A stretch of DNA of 64,000 nucleotides from Myxococcus xanthus (GTDB lineage: Bacteria > Myxococcota > Myxococcia > Myxococcales > Myxococcaceae): NCBI RefSeq assembly GCF_006402735.1, contig NZ_CP017174.1:747001-811000 (forward strand). The letters are read 5' to 3'. Below are positions 53,227-61,702 of this stretch, in pieces. Under the pieces are notes generated by a model, which had not been told where the DNA came from, did no database searches, and saw nothing but the letters and a program-made list of their open reading frames with translations. A program made the position numbers and the translations under genes. Every line of letters starts with the position of its first letter. The stretch's first letter is position 1.

Positions 53227-53544
53227 TCCGGTGACGGCTCGCTGTACCGCTGGCAGTTCCTGAAGAAGGGGCAGCCGCTGGAGATGGCTGTCCAGGGCAG
53301 CGTCATCGTCAATGACCCCGTGCTCAACCTGAGCGCCGCCGTGAAGGGCCTGGGGTTGGCCTACGCGGCGGAGCCGCTCGCCGCGGAGCACGTGCGCCAG
53401 GGGCGGCTCGAGCGGGTCCTGGCGTCATCCTGCCCGGGCACGCCTGGCTTCTTCCTCTACTTCCCCAGCCGCCACCAGGCGCTGCCGAAGCTCCGCGTGT
53501 TCATCGACTCCGTGCGCAAGCACCTGAGGGTGTCACAGCCCTGA
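53227..53544 (+). pseudogene. LysR-family regulator remnant (C-terminal part)
   Basis: The frame SLYRWQFLKKGQPLEMAVQG through VKGLGLAYAAEPLAAEHVRQGRLERVLA and FFLYFPSRHQALPKLRVFIDSVRK is the C-terminal half of a LysR substrate-binding domain. No helix-turn-helix or start is present upstream; the sequence abuts the SDR remnant at about 53226. The orientation, divergent from the SDR, is that of a LysR gene next to its target, so a single deletion across the shared promoter could have produced both stumps. Confidence 0.82.
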
Positions 53545-53565
53545 GGCGGCGGCCGCCGTCGCGGC

Positions 53566-54273
53566 TCAGGCGGGCAGTCGTCGCAGGGCCTCCGCGAGGC
53601 GGATGTGTCCCTGGAAGGCGCCGTTGCCCCGGGGCGTCTCGCCCTTTTCAATGGCGTGGGCGAAGCGCACGCCTTCGTCGGCCTCCAGCCGCTCGAAGAG
53701 GCCCTGGAGCTTCGGGTAGTCCCGACGGTCCAGCACCTCGTGGTACCGGGTCCACCGGGCGATGCCGATGAAGTAGGCGTCCGCCAGGGTGCGCTGGTCG
53801 CCCAGCAGCCACGGCTGGTGACTCAGCATCGCCTCGAGCTTCGCGTGCGCGGTGACCACGCTGCGGGCTCCGTAGGTGCGCAGGGCCTGCTTGTCGGACT
53901 CCGGCAACTCGGCGTGCTCCAGCGCGTACCAGAGCGGCGAGAAGGCGCCGAAGAAGGTGGTGTTCAGGTACGCGAGCATCTGGTTCAGGCGGTCGAAGCC
54001 CTCGGTGCCTTGAGCGAATGACAGCCCCGTGTCGCCGCCGCGCGCGCCCAGGTGGTTGAGGATGGCCATGCTCTCGCTGATGCGCGCGCCTGTCTCCGTC
54101 ATCAGGGTGGGCGTCTCCGCGACGGGGTTGATGCGGCGGTAGTCCGCGGTGGTGACGTCCTCCGGCATTGCGATGCGGCACAGCTGGTAGGGCCGGCCCA
54201 GCCATTCCAGCGCGACGATGGAGCCGAATGAGCAGCCAGAGGGGATGCCGTAGAAGAGGGTGGGCAGTTCCAT
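53566..54273 (-). CDS. Glutathione S-transferase family protein
   Basis: 235 residues. The N-terminal thioredoxin-like domain has FYGIPSGCSFGSIVALEWLG, the conserved cis-Pro region VAETPTLMTETG and ISESMAIL, where Glu-Ser binds the glutathione gamma-glutamyl group. The helical C-terminal domain follows. AGGAG is seven bases before ATG 54273. A LysR regulator diverges 109 bp away and probably controls it. Confidence 0.92.
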   Translation of the reverse strand: MELPTLFYGIPSGCSFGSIVALEWLGRPYQLCRIAMPEDVTTADYRRINPVAETPTLMTETGARISESMAILNHLGARGGDTGLSFAQGTEGFDRLNQMLAYLNTTFFGAFSPLWYALEHAELPESDKQALRTYGARSVVTAHAKLEAMLSHQPWLLGDQRTLADAYFIGIARWTRYHEVLDRRDYPKLQGLFERLEADEGVRFAHAIEKGETPRGNGAFQGHIRLAEALRRLPA

Positions 54274-54382
54274 GGTGAATCTCCTGTCCGAAGCGGAAGG
54301 CGCGATGCCTTCGATGGGGACAAGATGGCCGTGGAAACGTGCGCCGTGTAGACAGCGGAACGCGAACGCAAGGTCCACATCC

Positions 54383-55291
54383 GTGGACGATGAGGCGCGG
54401 CCCTTGAATCTCAACGACCTCCATATCTTCGTCCAGGCGGTGGAGAGCGGTGGCTTCGCCGCGGCAGCTCGGCGGTTGGGTATTCCCAAGTCCACGGTGA
54501 GCAAGCGCGTGGCCGAGCTGGAGGACGGGCTGGGCGCCCGGTTGATTCAGCGCACGTCGCGGAGCTTCACGTTGACGGACGTGGGGCGGGACTTCCTCGA
54601 CCATGCCCGCGCTGTCGTGATTGAGGCGGAGGCCGCGGAGAGTGTGGTGCGCCGCCGGCAAGTGGAGCCCAGTGGCGTGGTGAAGATCACCACGGCGGTG
54701 CCAACGGCGCAGTTCCAGCTCGCGGACCGGCTGCCGCTGCTGGCGCTGGCCCATCCCAAGGTGCGTGTCGAGCTTCACGCGACCGACCGCTTCGTGGACC
54801 TGGTGCAGGAGGGGTTCGACATCGCGGTGCGCAGCCACTTCGCGCCGCTGCCCGCTTCGGGTTTGGTTCAGCGTCGGCTGTCGGTGGAGCCCATCATCCT
54901 GGTGGCTTCGCCCGGCTACCTGTCCGGACGTGGCAAGCCTCGCCGGCCGGAGGACCTGCGCGAACACGACGGTCTCCTGACCAGCTCCATGGCCACCCAG
55001 TGGCGGCTGCGCGGACGCGCCGGTGAGGCCGTCACGGTGGTGCCTCGTGTGCGCATGAGCGCCGACGAATCGCTGGTGCTGCTGAAGGCGGCCATTGCTG
55101 GGCTGGGCATCGTCTGCCTGCCGGAGTCATTCACGCGCGCGGATGTGGAGGCAGAACGGCTGGTGCGCGTGCTGCCGACGTGGACTGCTGGCGCGGTGAC
55201 GACGACGCTGCTGACGCCACACCGCAGAGGCCAGTTGCCCGCCGTGCGCGCCGTCATCGACTTCCTGATGGAGGGCGCCGACGCCGCGTGA
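54383..55291 (+). CDS. LysR-family transcriptional regulator
   Basis: 302 residues. The N-terminal helix-turn-helix (DLHIFVQAVESGGFAAAARRLG, IPKSTVSKRVAELE) and the C-terminal substrate-binding domain are intact. A GTG at 54383 is used, with AAGG nine bases upstream; a TTG at 54404 begins exactly at LNLNDLHIF and is also possible. It is divergent from the GST gene, which it probably regulates. Confidence 0.9.
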   Translation: MDDEARPLNLNDLHIFVQAVESGGFAAAARRLGIPKSTVSKRVAELEDGLGARLIQRTSRSFTLTDVGRDFLDHARAVVIEAEAAESVVRRRQVEPSGVVKITTAVPTAQFQLADRLPLLALAHPKVRVELHATDRFVDLVQEGFDIAVRSHFAPLPASGLVQRRLSVEPIILVASPGYLSGRGKPRRPEDLREHDGLLTSSMATQWRLRGRAGEAVTVVPRVRMSADESLVLLKAAIAGLGIVCLPESFTRADVEAERLVRVLPTWTAGAVTTTLLTPHRRGQLPAVRAVIDFLMEGADAA

Positions 55292-55318
55292 GCTTCGTCA
55301 CCGCGCGTGACGGTGCGG

Positions 55319-55915
55319 CTACGTCGCCACCCGCTCGATGGTGGCGAGCCAGGCCAGCGCGCCCTCCGGGTCGGTCTGCTCGTAGTGCGCCTCCCGGATG
55401 GACTTCACGCGCCATCCTTCCCCGAAGGTCGCGCTCAGGGCCTCCGGGGGAATGGCACGCGGTCCGTCGCGGAAGTACAGCGCATGGTAGTGCCCGCCGG
55501 GCCGTAGCACACTCGCGAGGCTGGCGGCGAACGCGGGCCGGTCTCCAGGCTCGAAGACGTGGAGCAGGGCCGAATCGAGGAGGGTGTCGAAGCGCCGGCC
55601 CAGCGTGGCCAGCTCCAGGGCGTTGCCCACGCGCAGGTCCACGTCGAGCCCGCGCAGGTATGCCGTGTCTCGCGCCCGCTGGATGGCCGGCTCCATCATG
55701 TCCACGCCGCACACCGGCAGGCCCTTGGCCGCCAGGAAGAGCGCGTTCTCCGCGAAGCCGCAGCCCACGTCGAGCACCTCGCCGGAAATCGCGCCGGCCT
55801 CCCACAGTTCGACGAAGGCCCGCTGGGGCCGTCCGATGTCCCAGGGCGCGCCCAGCAGGTATGCCGAGCGGAAGAACTCGCGCCGGACCGCTGCTCCTTC
55901 AGGCACCCGCCGCAT
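55319..55915 (-). CDS. citC: CitC, class I SAM-dependent methyltransferase of cittilin pathway
   Basis: 198 residues. The SAM-binding glycine motif EVLDVGCGFAENALFLA and the acidic motif VCGVDMMEPAI are clear, as is the post-motif VLRPGGHYHALYF. It overlaps the end of the P450 gene by 17 bp, so the two are translationally coupled. In the described cittilin pathway a methyltransferase methylates a tyrosine phenol to convert cittilin B to cittilin A. Assignment rests on synteny with the precursor and P450. Confidence 0.88.
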   Translation of the reverse strand: MRRVPEGAAVRREFFRSAYLLGAPWDIGRPQRAFVELWEAGAISGEVLDVGCGFAENALFLAAKGLPVCGVDMMEPAIQRARDTAYLRGLDVDLRVGNALELATLGRRFDTLLDSALLHVFEPGDRPAFAASLASVLRPGGHYHALYFRDGPRAIPPEALSATFGEGWRVKSIREAHYEQTDPEGALAWLATIERVAT

Positions 55916-57251
55916 GCCGCACCTCGCCTTCCTGTGTGCTCTGAGCGCGATGCCGCGGAATCAGCCGGACCCCGAGCGGCTGGAGCGCGAGCGCCGGCCG
56001 GGGCCGCACCACGCAGCCCGGTGCCAGCTCCAGCCGGAACCGCCGGGCCACGCACGCGGTGATGAGCACCGTCTCCAGCATCGCCAGCGCCGAGCCGATG
56101 CAGAACCGGGGGCCGCCGCCGAACGGGAAGTAGACGTACCGGTGCATGCGCTGGGCGTCCTCGGACAGCCAGCGCTCCGGACGGAAGGACTCGGGGGCGT
56201 CGAAGTAGCGCGCGTCGCGGTGGGTGACCCACTGGCTCACCGCCAGCATCGTGCCCGCCGGGACGTGGAACCCACCGAGCTCACAGTCGCGCAGGGCCTC
56301 CCGGCTGGTAATCCACGCCGGTGAGTACAGGCGCATGGCCTCCTTCACCACCGCCTCCGTGTAGCGCAGGCGCGGAAGGTCCTCGGCGCCAGGAAGCCGG
56401 CCACCGAGCACCGTCTCCAGCTCCGCCACCAGCCGGGCCTCGGCTTCCGGGTGCTGGGCCAGCAGGTACCAGGCCCACACGAGCGCGTCCGCCGTCGTCT
56501 CGTGCCCGGACATGATCATCGTCGCCAGCTCATCGCGCAGTTGGGCCTCGGAGAGGGGCTCCGGGGCGGACAGCAGCAGGGCGAGCAGGTCCGTGCGCGA
56601 CTCCGGTTGCTCCCGGTAGCGGCGCACGAGCGTCGCGAGCAGCGTGTTGAGTCGGCCCAGCGCCCGGCGCAGGCGCAGGTTGGTGGGCGTGGGCACCCAG
56701 ATGGGCGGCCGCAGGGGACTGTCGGTGTGCCGCATGACGGCGTCCACGGCGGCGGCCACGTGGTGGGCCTCGTCGTCGATGGGCGTGTGGAAGAGGAAGC
56801 GGCTGACGATGTCGAGCGCCAGCGCGGACACGTCCGCGTGCACGTCCCGCGCGTCGCCGGGGCGCCACGTCTGGAGCATCGTTTCGGTGAGGGCCACCAC
56901 GGTGTCACCACACGCGGCCACGTGCTTGCGATGGAACGCGGGCTGGACGAGGCGCCGCTTGCGCAGCCAGTCCTCGCCCTCGCTGTTCATCATCGCTTCG
57001 GGAAAGCCGCCTTTGTGACGCTTGCCTTGGCCCACGCCGGCGAGCTTCACGAAGTTGCCGTCGCCGTTGACCAGGACCCGTTCAATCAGGTCCGGGTGAT
57101 TGAGGAGGAAGTTGCGCTTCCCCAGGCGCACCACGTCGCCGTACTCCCTGGCGCAGCGGGTGAGGAACCCCAGCGGGTCCTCGGAGAACTCCACCAGGTT
57201 GCCAGCAATGAAGTGGCCCTGGGGCCCCGGCGGAAGGCGCACCTGTGGCAT
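55899..57251 (-). CDS. citB: CitB, cytochrome P450 cross-linking the YIYY core
   Basis: 450 residues. P450 signatures: the I-helix SGHETT (about 246-251), the K-helix EAMR, and heme loop FGGGPRFCIG with ligand Cys near residue 384. In the cittilin pathway this enzyme forms one aryl-aryl and one aryl-oxygen-aryl bond between tyrosine side chains. ATG 57251 has AGGA eight bases upstream. The gene lies 118 bp downstream of the 27-codon precursor gene and overlaps citC. No dedicated redox partner is adjacent. Confidence 0.9.
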   Translation of the reverse strand: MPQVRLPPGPQGHFIAGNLVEFSEDPLGFLTRCAREYGDVVRLGKRNFLLNHPDLIERVLVNGDGNFVKLAGVGQGKRHKGGFPEAMMNSEGEDWLRKRRLVQPAFHRKHVAACGDTVVALTETMLQTWRPGDARDVHADVSALALDIVSRFLFHTPIDDEAHHVAAAVDAVMRHTDSPLRPPIWVPTPTNLRLRRALGRLNTLLATLVRRYREQPESRTDLLALLLSAPEPLSEAQLRDELATMIMSGHETTADALVWAWYLLAQHPEAEARLVAELETVLGGRLPGAEDLPRLRYTEAVVKEAMRLYSPAWITSREALRDCELGGFHVPAGTMLAVSQWVTHRDARYFDAPESFRPERWLSEDAQRMHRYVYFPFGGGPRFCIGSALAMLETVLITACVARRFRLELAPGCVVRPRPALALQPLGVRLIPRHRAQSTQEGEVRHAAGA

Positions 57252-57369
57252 GAAAGGGTCCTGGAGGGGGGAACTGCCGCTGGCGCAGGCGGAGCGAACC
57301 GTGCGCCCCACCCGCGTCGACCAGCTCTTGCGACCCAACCGTCAGGGCACAATGCCTGACGGCTTTTGA

Positions 57370-57453
57370 CTAGTAATAGATATACGGGGCGGAGAGCTTG
57401 TCCGCGCGAGCAAACCGCATCAGCACAGCCAAAGAGTACAGGGCCTTCTTCAT
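57370..57453 (-). CDS. citA: CitA, cittilin precursor peptide (27 aa)
   Basis: An 84-bp gene with AGGAG at ideal distance (six bases) from ATG 57453. It encodes MKKALYS..., a 22-residue hydrophobic-basic leader, a proline, and a C-terminal YIYY ending at the stop. YIYY is the exact sequence of cittilin, and the leader ends APYIYY so a prolyl endopeptidase cut after Pro would release the core. Length, core, and the following P450 and methyltransferase match the M. xanthus cittilin locus. The peptidase gene is known to lie elsewhere. A conventional gene finder would reject so short a frame. Confidence 0.95.
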   Translation of the reverse strand: MKKALYSLAVLMRFARADKLSAPYIYY

Positions 57454-57599
57454 GGCGAACTCCTGGTTTGAGGTGGTGGCGTCTTGCTGTCTGCTGACGT
57501 CATGGCCAGCACGGTGAAATGTGGCATAGCCCGAGAAGGCAGTGCAAGTGTCTGTGATTAGTGGAAACCCCTTGCTTCCCAGGCTGGCGCGCAGCGCCG

Positions 57600-58358
57600 T
57601 CACCGGTAGTGGGTGGCAATCCAGTCGCCTTCAATCTGCTGCACGGAGATGTCCAGCTCGTAGATGGCGCGCAGGACGTCGGGGCGCATGATGTCCTCCG
57701 GGCGGCCCTGGAACGCGACCTTGCCGTCGCGCATGGCGACGATGTGGTCGGAGTAGCAGGAGGCGAAGTTGATGTCGTGCAGCACCAGCACGAAGCTCTT
57801 GCCCAGCGTGTCCGCGGCGTGCCGGAGCCGCTTCATCATGGACACCGCGTGTTTCAGGTCCAGGCCGTTGAGCGGCTCGTCCAGCAGCACGTGGTCCGTG
57901 TCCTGGCAGAGCACCATGGCCACGAAGGCGCGCTGACGCTGGCCGCCGGACATCTCATCCAGGAAGCGGTCAGCGAGCGCGCTCAGCCCCATGTGTTCAA
58001 TCGCCCGCTCCACGTGTTCGCGGTCCTGCACGGTGGGGCGGCCCTTGGAGTGCGGATAGCGGCCGAAGGTCACCAGCTCACGCACCGTCAGCCGGGCGGT
58101 GATGTGGTTGTCCTGCCGGAGGATGGCCAGCCGCTTCGCGAGCGTGTCCCCGGGCGTGGTGGTGACGTCCAGCCCGTCCACCAGCACGTTGCCCGACGAC
58201 ATGGGCATCACCCGGCTCATCATGGACAGCAGGGTCGACTTGCCCGCGCCGTTGGGGCCGATGATGGCGGTGATGCCGCCCACGGGCAGGCTCAGGGTGA
58301 CGCCATCCACCACCAGCGTTTCACCGTAGCGCTTGCTGACGTTCTTCGCCTCGATCAT
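57600..58358 (-). CDS. Iron-siderophore ABC transporter ATP-binding protein
   Basis: 252 residues. Walker A GPNGAGKS, signature MSGGQRQ, Walker B HVLLDEPLNGLD and H-loop LVLHDINFA place it in the FecE/FhuC/YclP iron-siderophore group. The gene's ATG overlaps the permease stop (4 bp). It energises uptake of a ferric siderophore across the inner membrane. Fourth gene of the minus-strand operon. Confidence 0.95.
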   Translation of the reverse strand: MIEAKNVSKRYGETLVVDGVTLSLPVGGITAIIGPNGAGKSTLLSMMSRVMPMSSGNVLVDGLDVTTTPGDTLAKRLAILRQDNHITARLTVRELVTFGRYPHSKGRPTVQDREHVERAIEHMGLSALADRFLDEMSGGQRQRAFVAMVLCQDTDHVLLDEPLNGLDLKHAVSMMKRLRHAADTLGKSFVLVLHDINFASCYSDHIVAMRDGKVAFQGRPEDIMRPDVLRAIYELDISVQQIEGDWIATHYR

Positions 58359-59323
58359 CTCGTGGCCTTTCTCATGAGCATCGCGATGAACACCATCCCG
58401 CCGACGAACTCGATGATGACCCGGGGATTGGTGTCCAGGCGGAAGACGCGCTCCAGGATGAACTGCCCGGCGACCAGGGCGATGGCGGCGATGAGCGCGG
58501 CGGCGGGGAGGACGAACGCGTGCTTGTACGTCCGCATCACCGCGTAGGCGATGTTGGCCACCAGCAACCCCAGGAACGTCACCGGCCCCACCAGCGCGGT
58601 GGACACGGCGACCAGGATGGCCACCAGCGCCAGCACCCAGGACACCGTCCGCTGGTAGTCCACGCCCAGGTTGATGGCGGCCTCCCGGCCCAGCACCAGG
58701 ACGTCACAGGCCCGCAGCAGCCGCAGGCCCAGCACGGAGACACCCAGCGTCAGCACCGCGGAGAGCAGCAGCAGCTCGTGCTCCGGGTCGTTGAAGCTGG
58801 CGAAGAAGCGGTCCTGCAGGAAGATGAACTCGTTGGGTTCGATGACACGCTGGACGAACGACGACAGGCTCCGGAACAGCACGCCCATCACCACGCCGGT
58901 GAGCAGCAGCAGGTGGACGTTGCCCCGCGCCATGCCGAAGAGCCAGCCGTGCAGCATGGCGGAGAAGGCCACCATGATGATGACCTCCGCGCCGAACAGG
59001 AGCCGGGGGTCCAGCCCCGCCACGGTGGTGGAGCCCAGGAAGAACACCAGGCACGTCTGGATGAGCACGTACAGGTAGTCGAACCCCATGATGGCGGGCG
59101 TCAGCACGCGGTTGCCCGTCACCGTCTGGAAGAGCACCGTGGAGACGGCGACGGCGTAGCCCACCAGCAACGCGGTGGCGACCTTCTTCCCGCGGAAGGG
59201 CAGCACGAAGTCCCACGGGCCGCTCACGTCGACGAGCATGAACAGGGCCATGAAGGCCGCGGCCACGCAGCCCAGCACGAGCAGGGACCGCAGGGGGCTG
59301 ACGGACGGGGCGCTAGCCGACAC
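58355..59323 (-). CDS. Iron-siderophore ABC transporter permease (FecCD family)
   Basis: 322 residues with about nine to ten membrane helices. FecCD features include GREAAINLGVDYQRTVSW and the ATPase-contact region GPVTFLGLLVANIAYAVM. It overlaps the upstream permease by 11 bp. The two permeases form a heterodimer. Similarity is to the YclO/CeuC type. Confidence 0.93.
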   Translation of the reverse strand: MSASAPSVSPLRSLLVLGCVAAAFMALFMLVDVSGPWDFVLPFRGKKVATALLVGYAVAVSTVLFQTVTGNRVLTPAIMGFDYLYVLIQTCLVFFLGSTTVAGLDPRLLFGAEVIIMVAFSAMLHGWLFGMARGNVHLLLLTGVVMGVLFRSLSSFVQRVIEPNEFIFLQDRFFASFNDPEHELLLLSAVLTLGVSVLGLRLLRACDVLVLGREAAINLGVDYQRTVSWVLALVAILVAVSTALVGPVTFLGLLVANIAYAVMRTYKHAFVLPAAALIAAIALVAGQFILERVFRLDTNPRVIIEFVGGMVFIAMLMRKATR

Positions 59324-60275
59324 GGGCGCCTCGCTTCAGCAGGAGGTACAGGAAGAGCACGCTGCCGATGACGCCGGCGATGGTGCCTCCGGGAATCTCA
59401 TACGGGTGGCCCACCACGCGGCCCACGATGTCGCAGAGCAGCACGAAGGCGGCGCCGCTCACCGCGACCCAGGGAATGGACCTGCGCGCGTTGTCGCCCA
59501 TGACCATGCTGACCAGGTTGGGGACAATCAGGCCCAGGAACGGAATCATGCCCACCGTGACGACCACCATCGCGGTGACCAGGGAGACGATGAGCAGCCC
59601 CAGCGCGACGATGCGCGGGTAGTTCAGCCCCAGGTTGGTGGTGAACGTCTCGCCCATGCCGGCCACGGTGAAGCGGTCCGCGGCGGTGTAGGCGGCGCAG
59701 GTGAGGCCCAGCGTCACCCACAGCAGCTCGTAGCGGCCGCGAAGCACGGTGGAGAAGTCACCCGTGGTCCACGCGTTGACCGTCTGCAGCAGGTCGTACC
59801 GGTAGGCGAAGAAGGTCGTCGCCGAATCGATGATGCCGCCCAGAATCAGGCCCACCACCGGGACGATGAGCGCCGAGCGCAGGGGGATGCGCCGCAGCAC
59901 CAGCAGGAACAGCGCCGTCCCCGCCAGGGCGAAGACGGTGGCCACCATCATCTTCCCGAGCACCGGAAGGCCAGGCGCCAGCAGGGTGGCGGTCAGCAGG
60001 CCCAGGCTGGCGGACTCCGCGGTGCCCGCCGTCGTGGGCTCCACGAAGCGGTTGCGGGCAATCATCTGCATGATGAGGCCCGCGACGCCCAGGGACGTGC
60101 CCGCCAGCATGACGGCGAACATGCGCGGCAGCCGGCTGATGACCAGCACCTGGAGGGCGCGCTCATCCGGCTCGGGAGCGAAGAGGGCGCGCCAGGACAC
60201 GTCACTGGCGCCAATCAGGAGGCTGACCACCGCCAACGTGACGAGGACGGCGGCCGCGGCGAATGCGCGCTTCAC
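59313..60275 (-). CDS. Iron-siderophore ABC transporter permease (FecCD family)
   Basis: 320 residues from a GTG at 60275. Nine to ten membrane helices; motifs GVAGLIMQMIARNRFVEPTTAG and GMIPFLGLIVPNLVSMVMGDN typify the YclN/CeuB permease class. It lies 12 bp after the binding-protein gene and overlaps the second permease, making a tight operon. Confidence 0.93.
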   Translation of the reverse strand: MKRAFAAAAVLVTLAVVSLLIGASDVSWRALFAPEPDERALQVLVISRLPRMFAVMLAGTSLGVAGLIMQMIARNRFVEPTTAGTAESASLGLLTATLLAPGLPVLGKMMVATVFALAGTALFLLVLRRIPLRSALIVPVVGLILGGIIDSATTFFAYRYDLLQTVNAWTTGDFSTVLRGRYELLWVTLGLTCAAYTAADRFTVAGMGETFTTNLGLNYPRIVALGLLIVSLVTAMVVVTVGMIPFLGLIVPNLVSMVMGDNARRSIPWVAVSGAAFVLLCDIVGRVVGHPYEIPGGTIAGVIGSVLFLYLLLKRGARVG

Positions 60276-60287
60276 GGCGGGAACGGA

Positions 60288-61274
60288 CTACTGGGCCTGC
60301 GCGTAGGCGCTCGCGACCTGGTCGCGCAGCTGCTTGACGGACTGGATGCCGCCGCCGGTCAGGTAGGTGATGCCGGGGTCCAGGTAGACGACCTGGTTCT
60401 TCTGCCAGGCCGTCGTCTGCCGCACCAATTCGTTGTCCAGCACCTGCCGGGCATTGCCCTCCTTCTGGCCGGTGGCGGCGTCCCGGTCGATGACGAACAG
60501 CCAGTCGGGATTCTTCTCCCGGATGAACTCCGCGCTGATGGACTCGCCGTGCAGCGAGGTGCGCAGGCCCTCGGCGGCCTCGGGCACGCCGAAGTCACCA
60601 TGGATGACGCCAAAGCGGGAGCCCGGGCCATAGGCGCTCATGCGCCCGCCGGTGACGAGCACGACCAGGCCCTTGCCGCGGGGCGCCGTCACCTGCTGGA
60701 GGTCCGCCACTGACTTGCGCAGGTCCTCAATCAGGCCGCGCGCCTTCTCCTCCTTGCCGAAGACGCTGGCCAGCATCTCCGTGTTGGCAATCACCGAGGC
60801 GATGAAGTCCTTGCCGCTCATCGGCACGTCGATGGTGGGCGCGATGCGGGACAGGTTCGCGTACTTCGCGCTGGAGCGGCCCCCGGTGATGATGAGGTCC
60901 GGCTTCGCGGCCTGGAGGGCCTCGTAGTCGGGCTCGAACAGGGTGCCCAGGCGCGGGTACTTCGCGTCACGGAACCGGGTCAGGTGCTGGGGGAACATGT
61001 CTCCCGCCACGCCGTGGACGTCCACCTCCAGGGCCTGGAGGATGTCCAGCGCCACCAGGTCGAACACCACCACCCGCCGAGGCTTCAGCGGGACGACGGT
61101 GGTGCCCTGTCCGTGCGTCACCGTGCGGCCCTCCGGCGCGGCGGCCTCTGCGGCGGGGGTGGACGCGGCGGCGTCCGGGCGCTGGAACTTCACGCCCACC
61201 CACAGGACGGCCAGCACGACGACGACGGAAAGCAGGGCGAAGAGCGGAAGGGAACGCCTGTTGGATGTACTCAC
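60288..61274 (-). CDS. Siderophore-binding protein (YclQ/CeuE-like)
   Basis: 328 residues from a GTG at 61274. A single N-terminal hydrophobic helix acts as a signal or anchor. The binding fold includes RVVVFDLVALDILQALEV, KPDLIITGGRSSAKY and RMSAYGPGSRFGVIHGDFGV, a motif diagnostic of the YclQ/CeuE/FatB family, which binds catecholate or petrobactin-like siderophores. First gene of the operon. A Fur-box palindrome lies 24 bp upstream. Confidence 0.93.
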   Translation of the reverse strand: MSTSNRRSLPLFALLSVVVVLAVLWVGVKFQRPDAAASTPAAEAAAPEGRTVTHGQGTTVVPLKPRRVVVFDLVALDILQALEVDVHGVAGDMFPQHLTRFRDAKYPRLGTLFEPDYEALQAAKPDLIITGGRSSAKYANLSRIAPTIDVPMSGKDFIASVIANTEMLASVFGKEEKARGLIEDLRKSVADLQQVTAPRGKGLVVLVTGGRMSAYGPGSRFGVIHGDFGVPEAAEGLRTSLHGESISAEFIREKNPDWLFVIDRDAATGQKEGNARQVLDNELVRQTTAWQKNQVVYLDPGITYLTGGGIQSVKQLRDQVASAYAQAQ

Positions 61275-61296
61275 AGTGGTCGCCGGAAAGGGTGAT

Positions 61297-61315
61297 TTTG
61301 ATTCTGAGAATCAAT
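61297..61315. promoter_or_regulatory. Fur box upstream of siderophore uptake operon
   Basis: TTGATTCT-G-AGAATCAA is a perfect 8-bp inverted repeat around one central base and matches the Fur consensus arms (GATAAT/ATTATC) well. It sits 24 bp upstream of the binding-protein start, within the likely promoter. It predicts iron-repressed transcription of the operon. Confidence 0.8.
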
Positions 61316-61478
61316 TGCGCATCATAGGTGCTTACGTCCGCACCGTCAAAGCCTGGGTGTTTCTTCTGTCGCGCTCCGGGGCGGTCCCTCGCGCCGGGCT
61401 GCGGGTCGCCAGGCTGGCTGTTTGAATCCGGCCGCGCCGGAATGACGTTGCCGCTGGGGGACGCAGGAGGAGGACTCC

Positions 61479-61661
61479 ATGGGCGAGGCATCCGCGACCA
61501 GCACCCACCCCGAGCCGGGCATCCCCGCGCGCTTCTTCGGGGACCCGGACTTCGACTTCGAGGCGCGGCTTCACGAGGATGAGCAGTTCTGGCCCGGCCA
61601 ATCCCAGGTGCTCTACCGCGCGCTGTCTGGTGAGAAGGCATTGGCCCGCTTCACCCGTTAG
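61479..61661 (+). CDS. Small hypothetical protein (60 aa)
   Basis: 60 residues behind an unusually strong ribosome-binding site (AGGAGGAG) five to six bases before ATG 61479. The sequence is acidic in the middle (FFGDPDFDFEARLHEDEQFW) and ends basic. No domain is recognised. It lies between the siderophore operon and an FAD monooxygenase, both minus strand. Confidence 0.6.
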   Translation: MGEASATSTHPEPGIPARFFGDPDFDFEARLHEDEQFWPGQSQVLYRALSGEKALARFTR

Positions 61662-61702
61662 GACGGCGCGAACCTCCATTGCCAGCCAAGCGCGCGGGTC
61701 CG

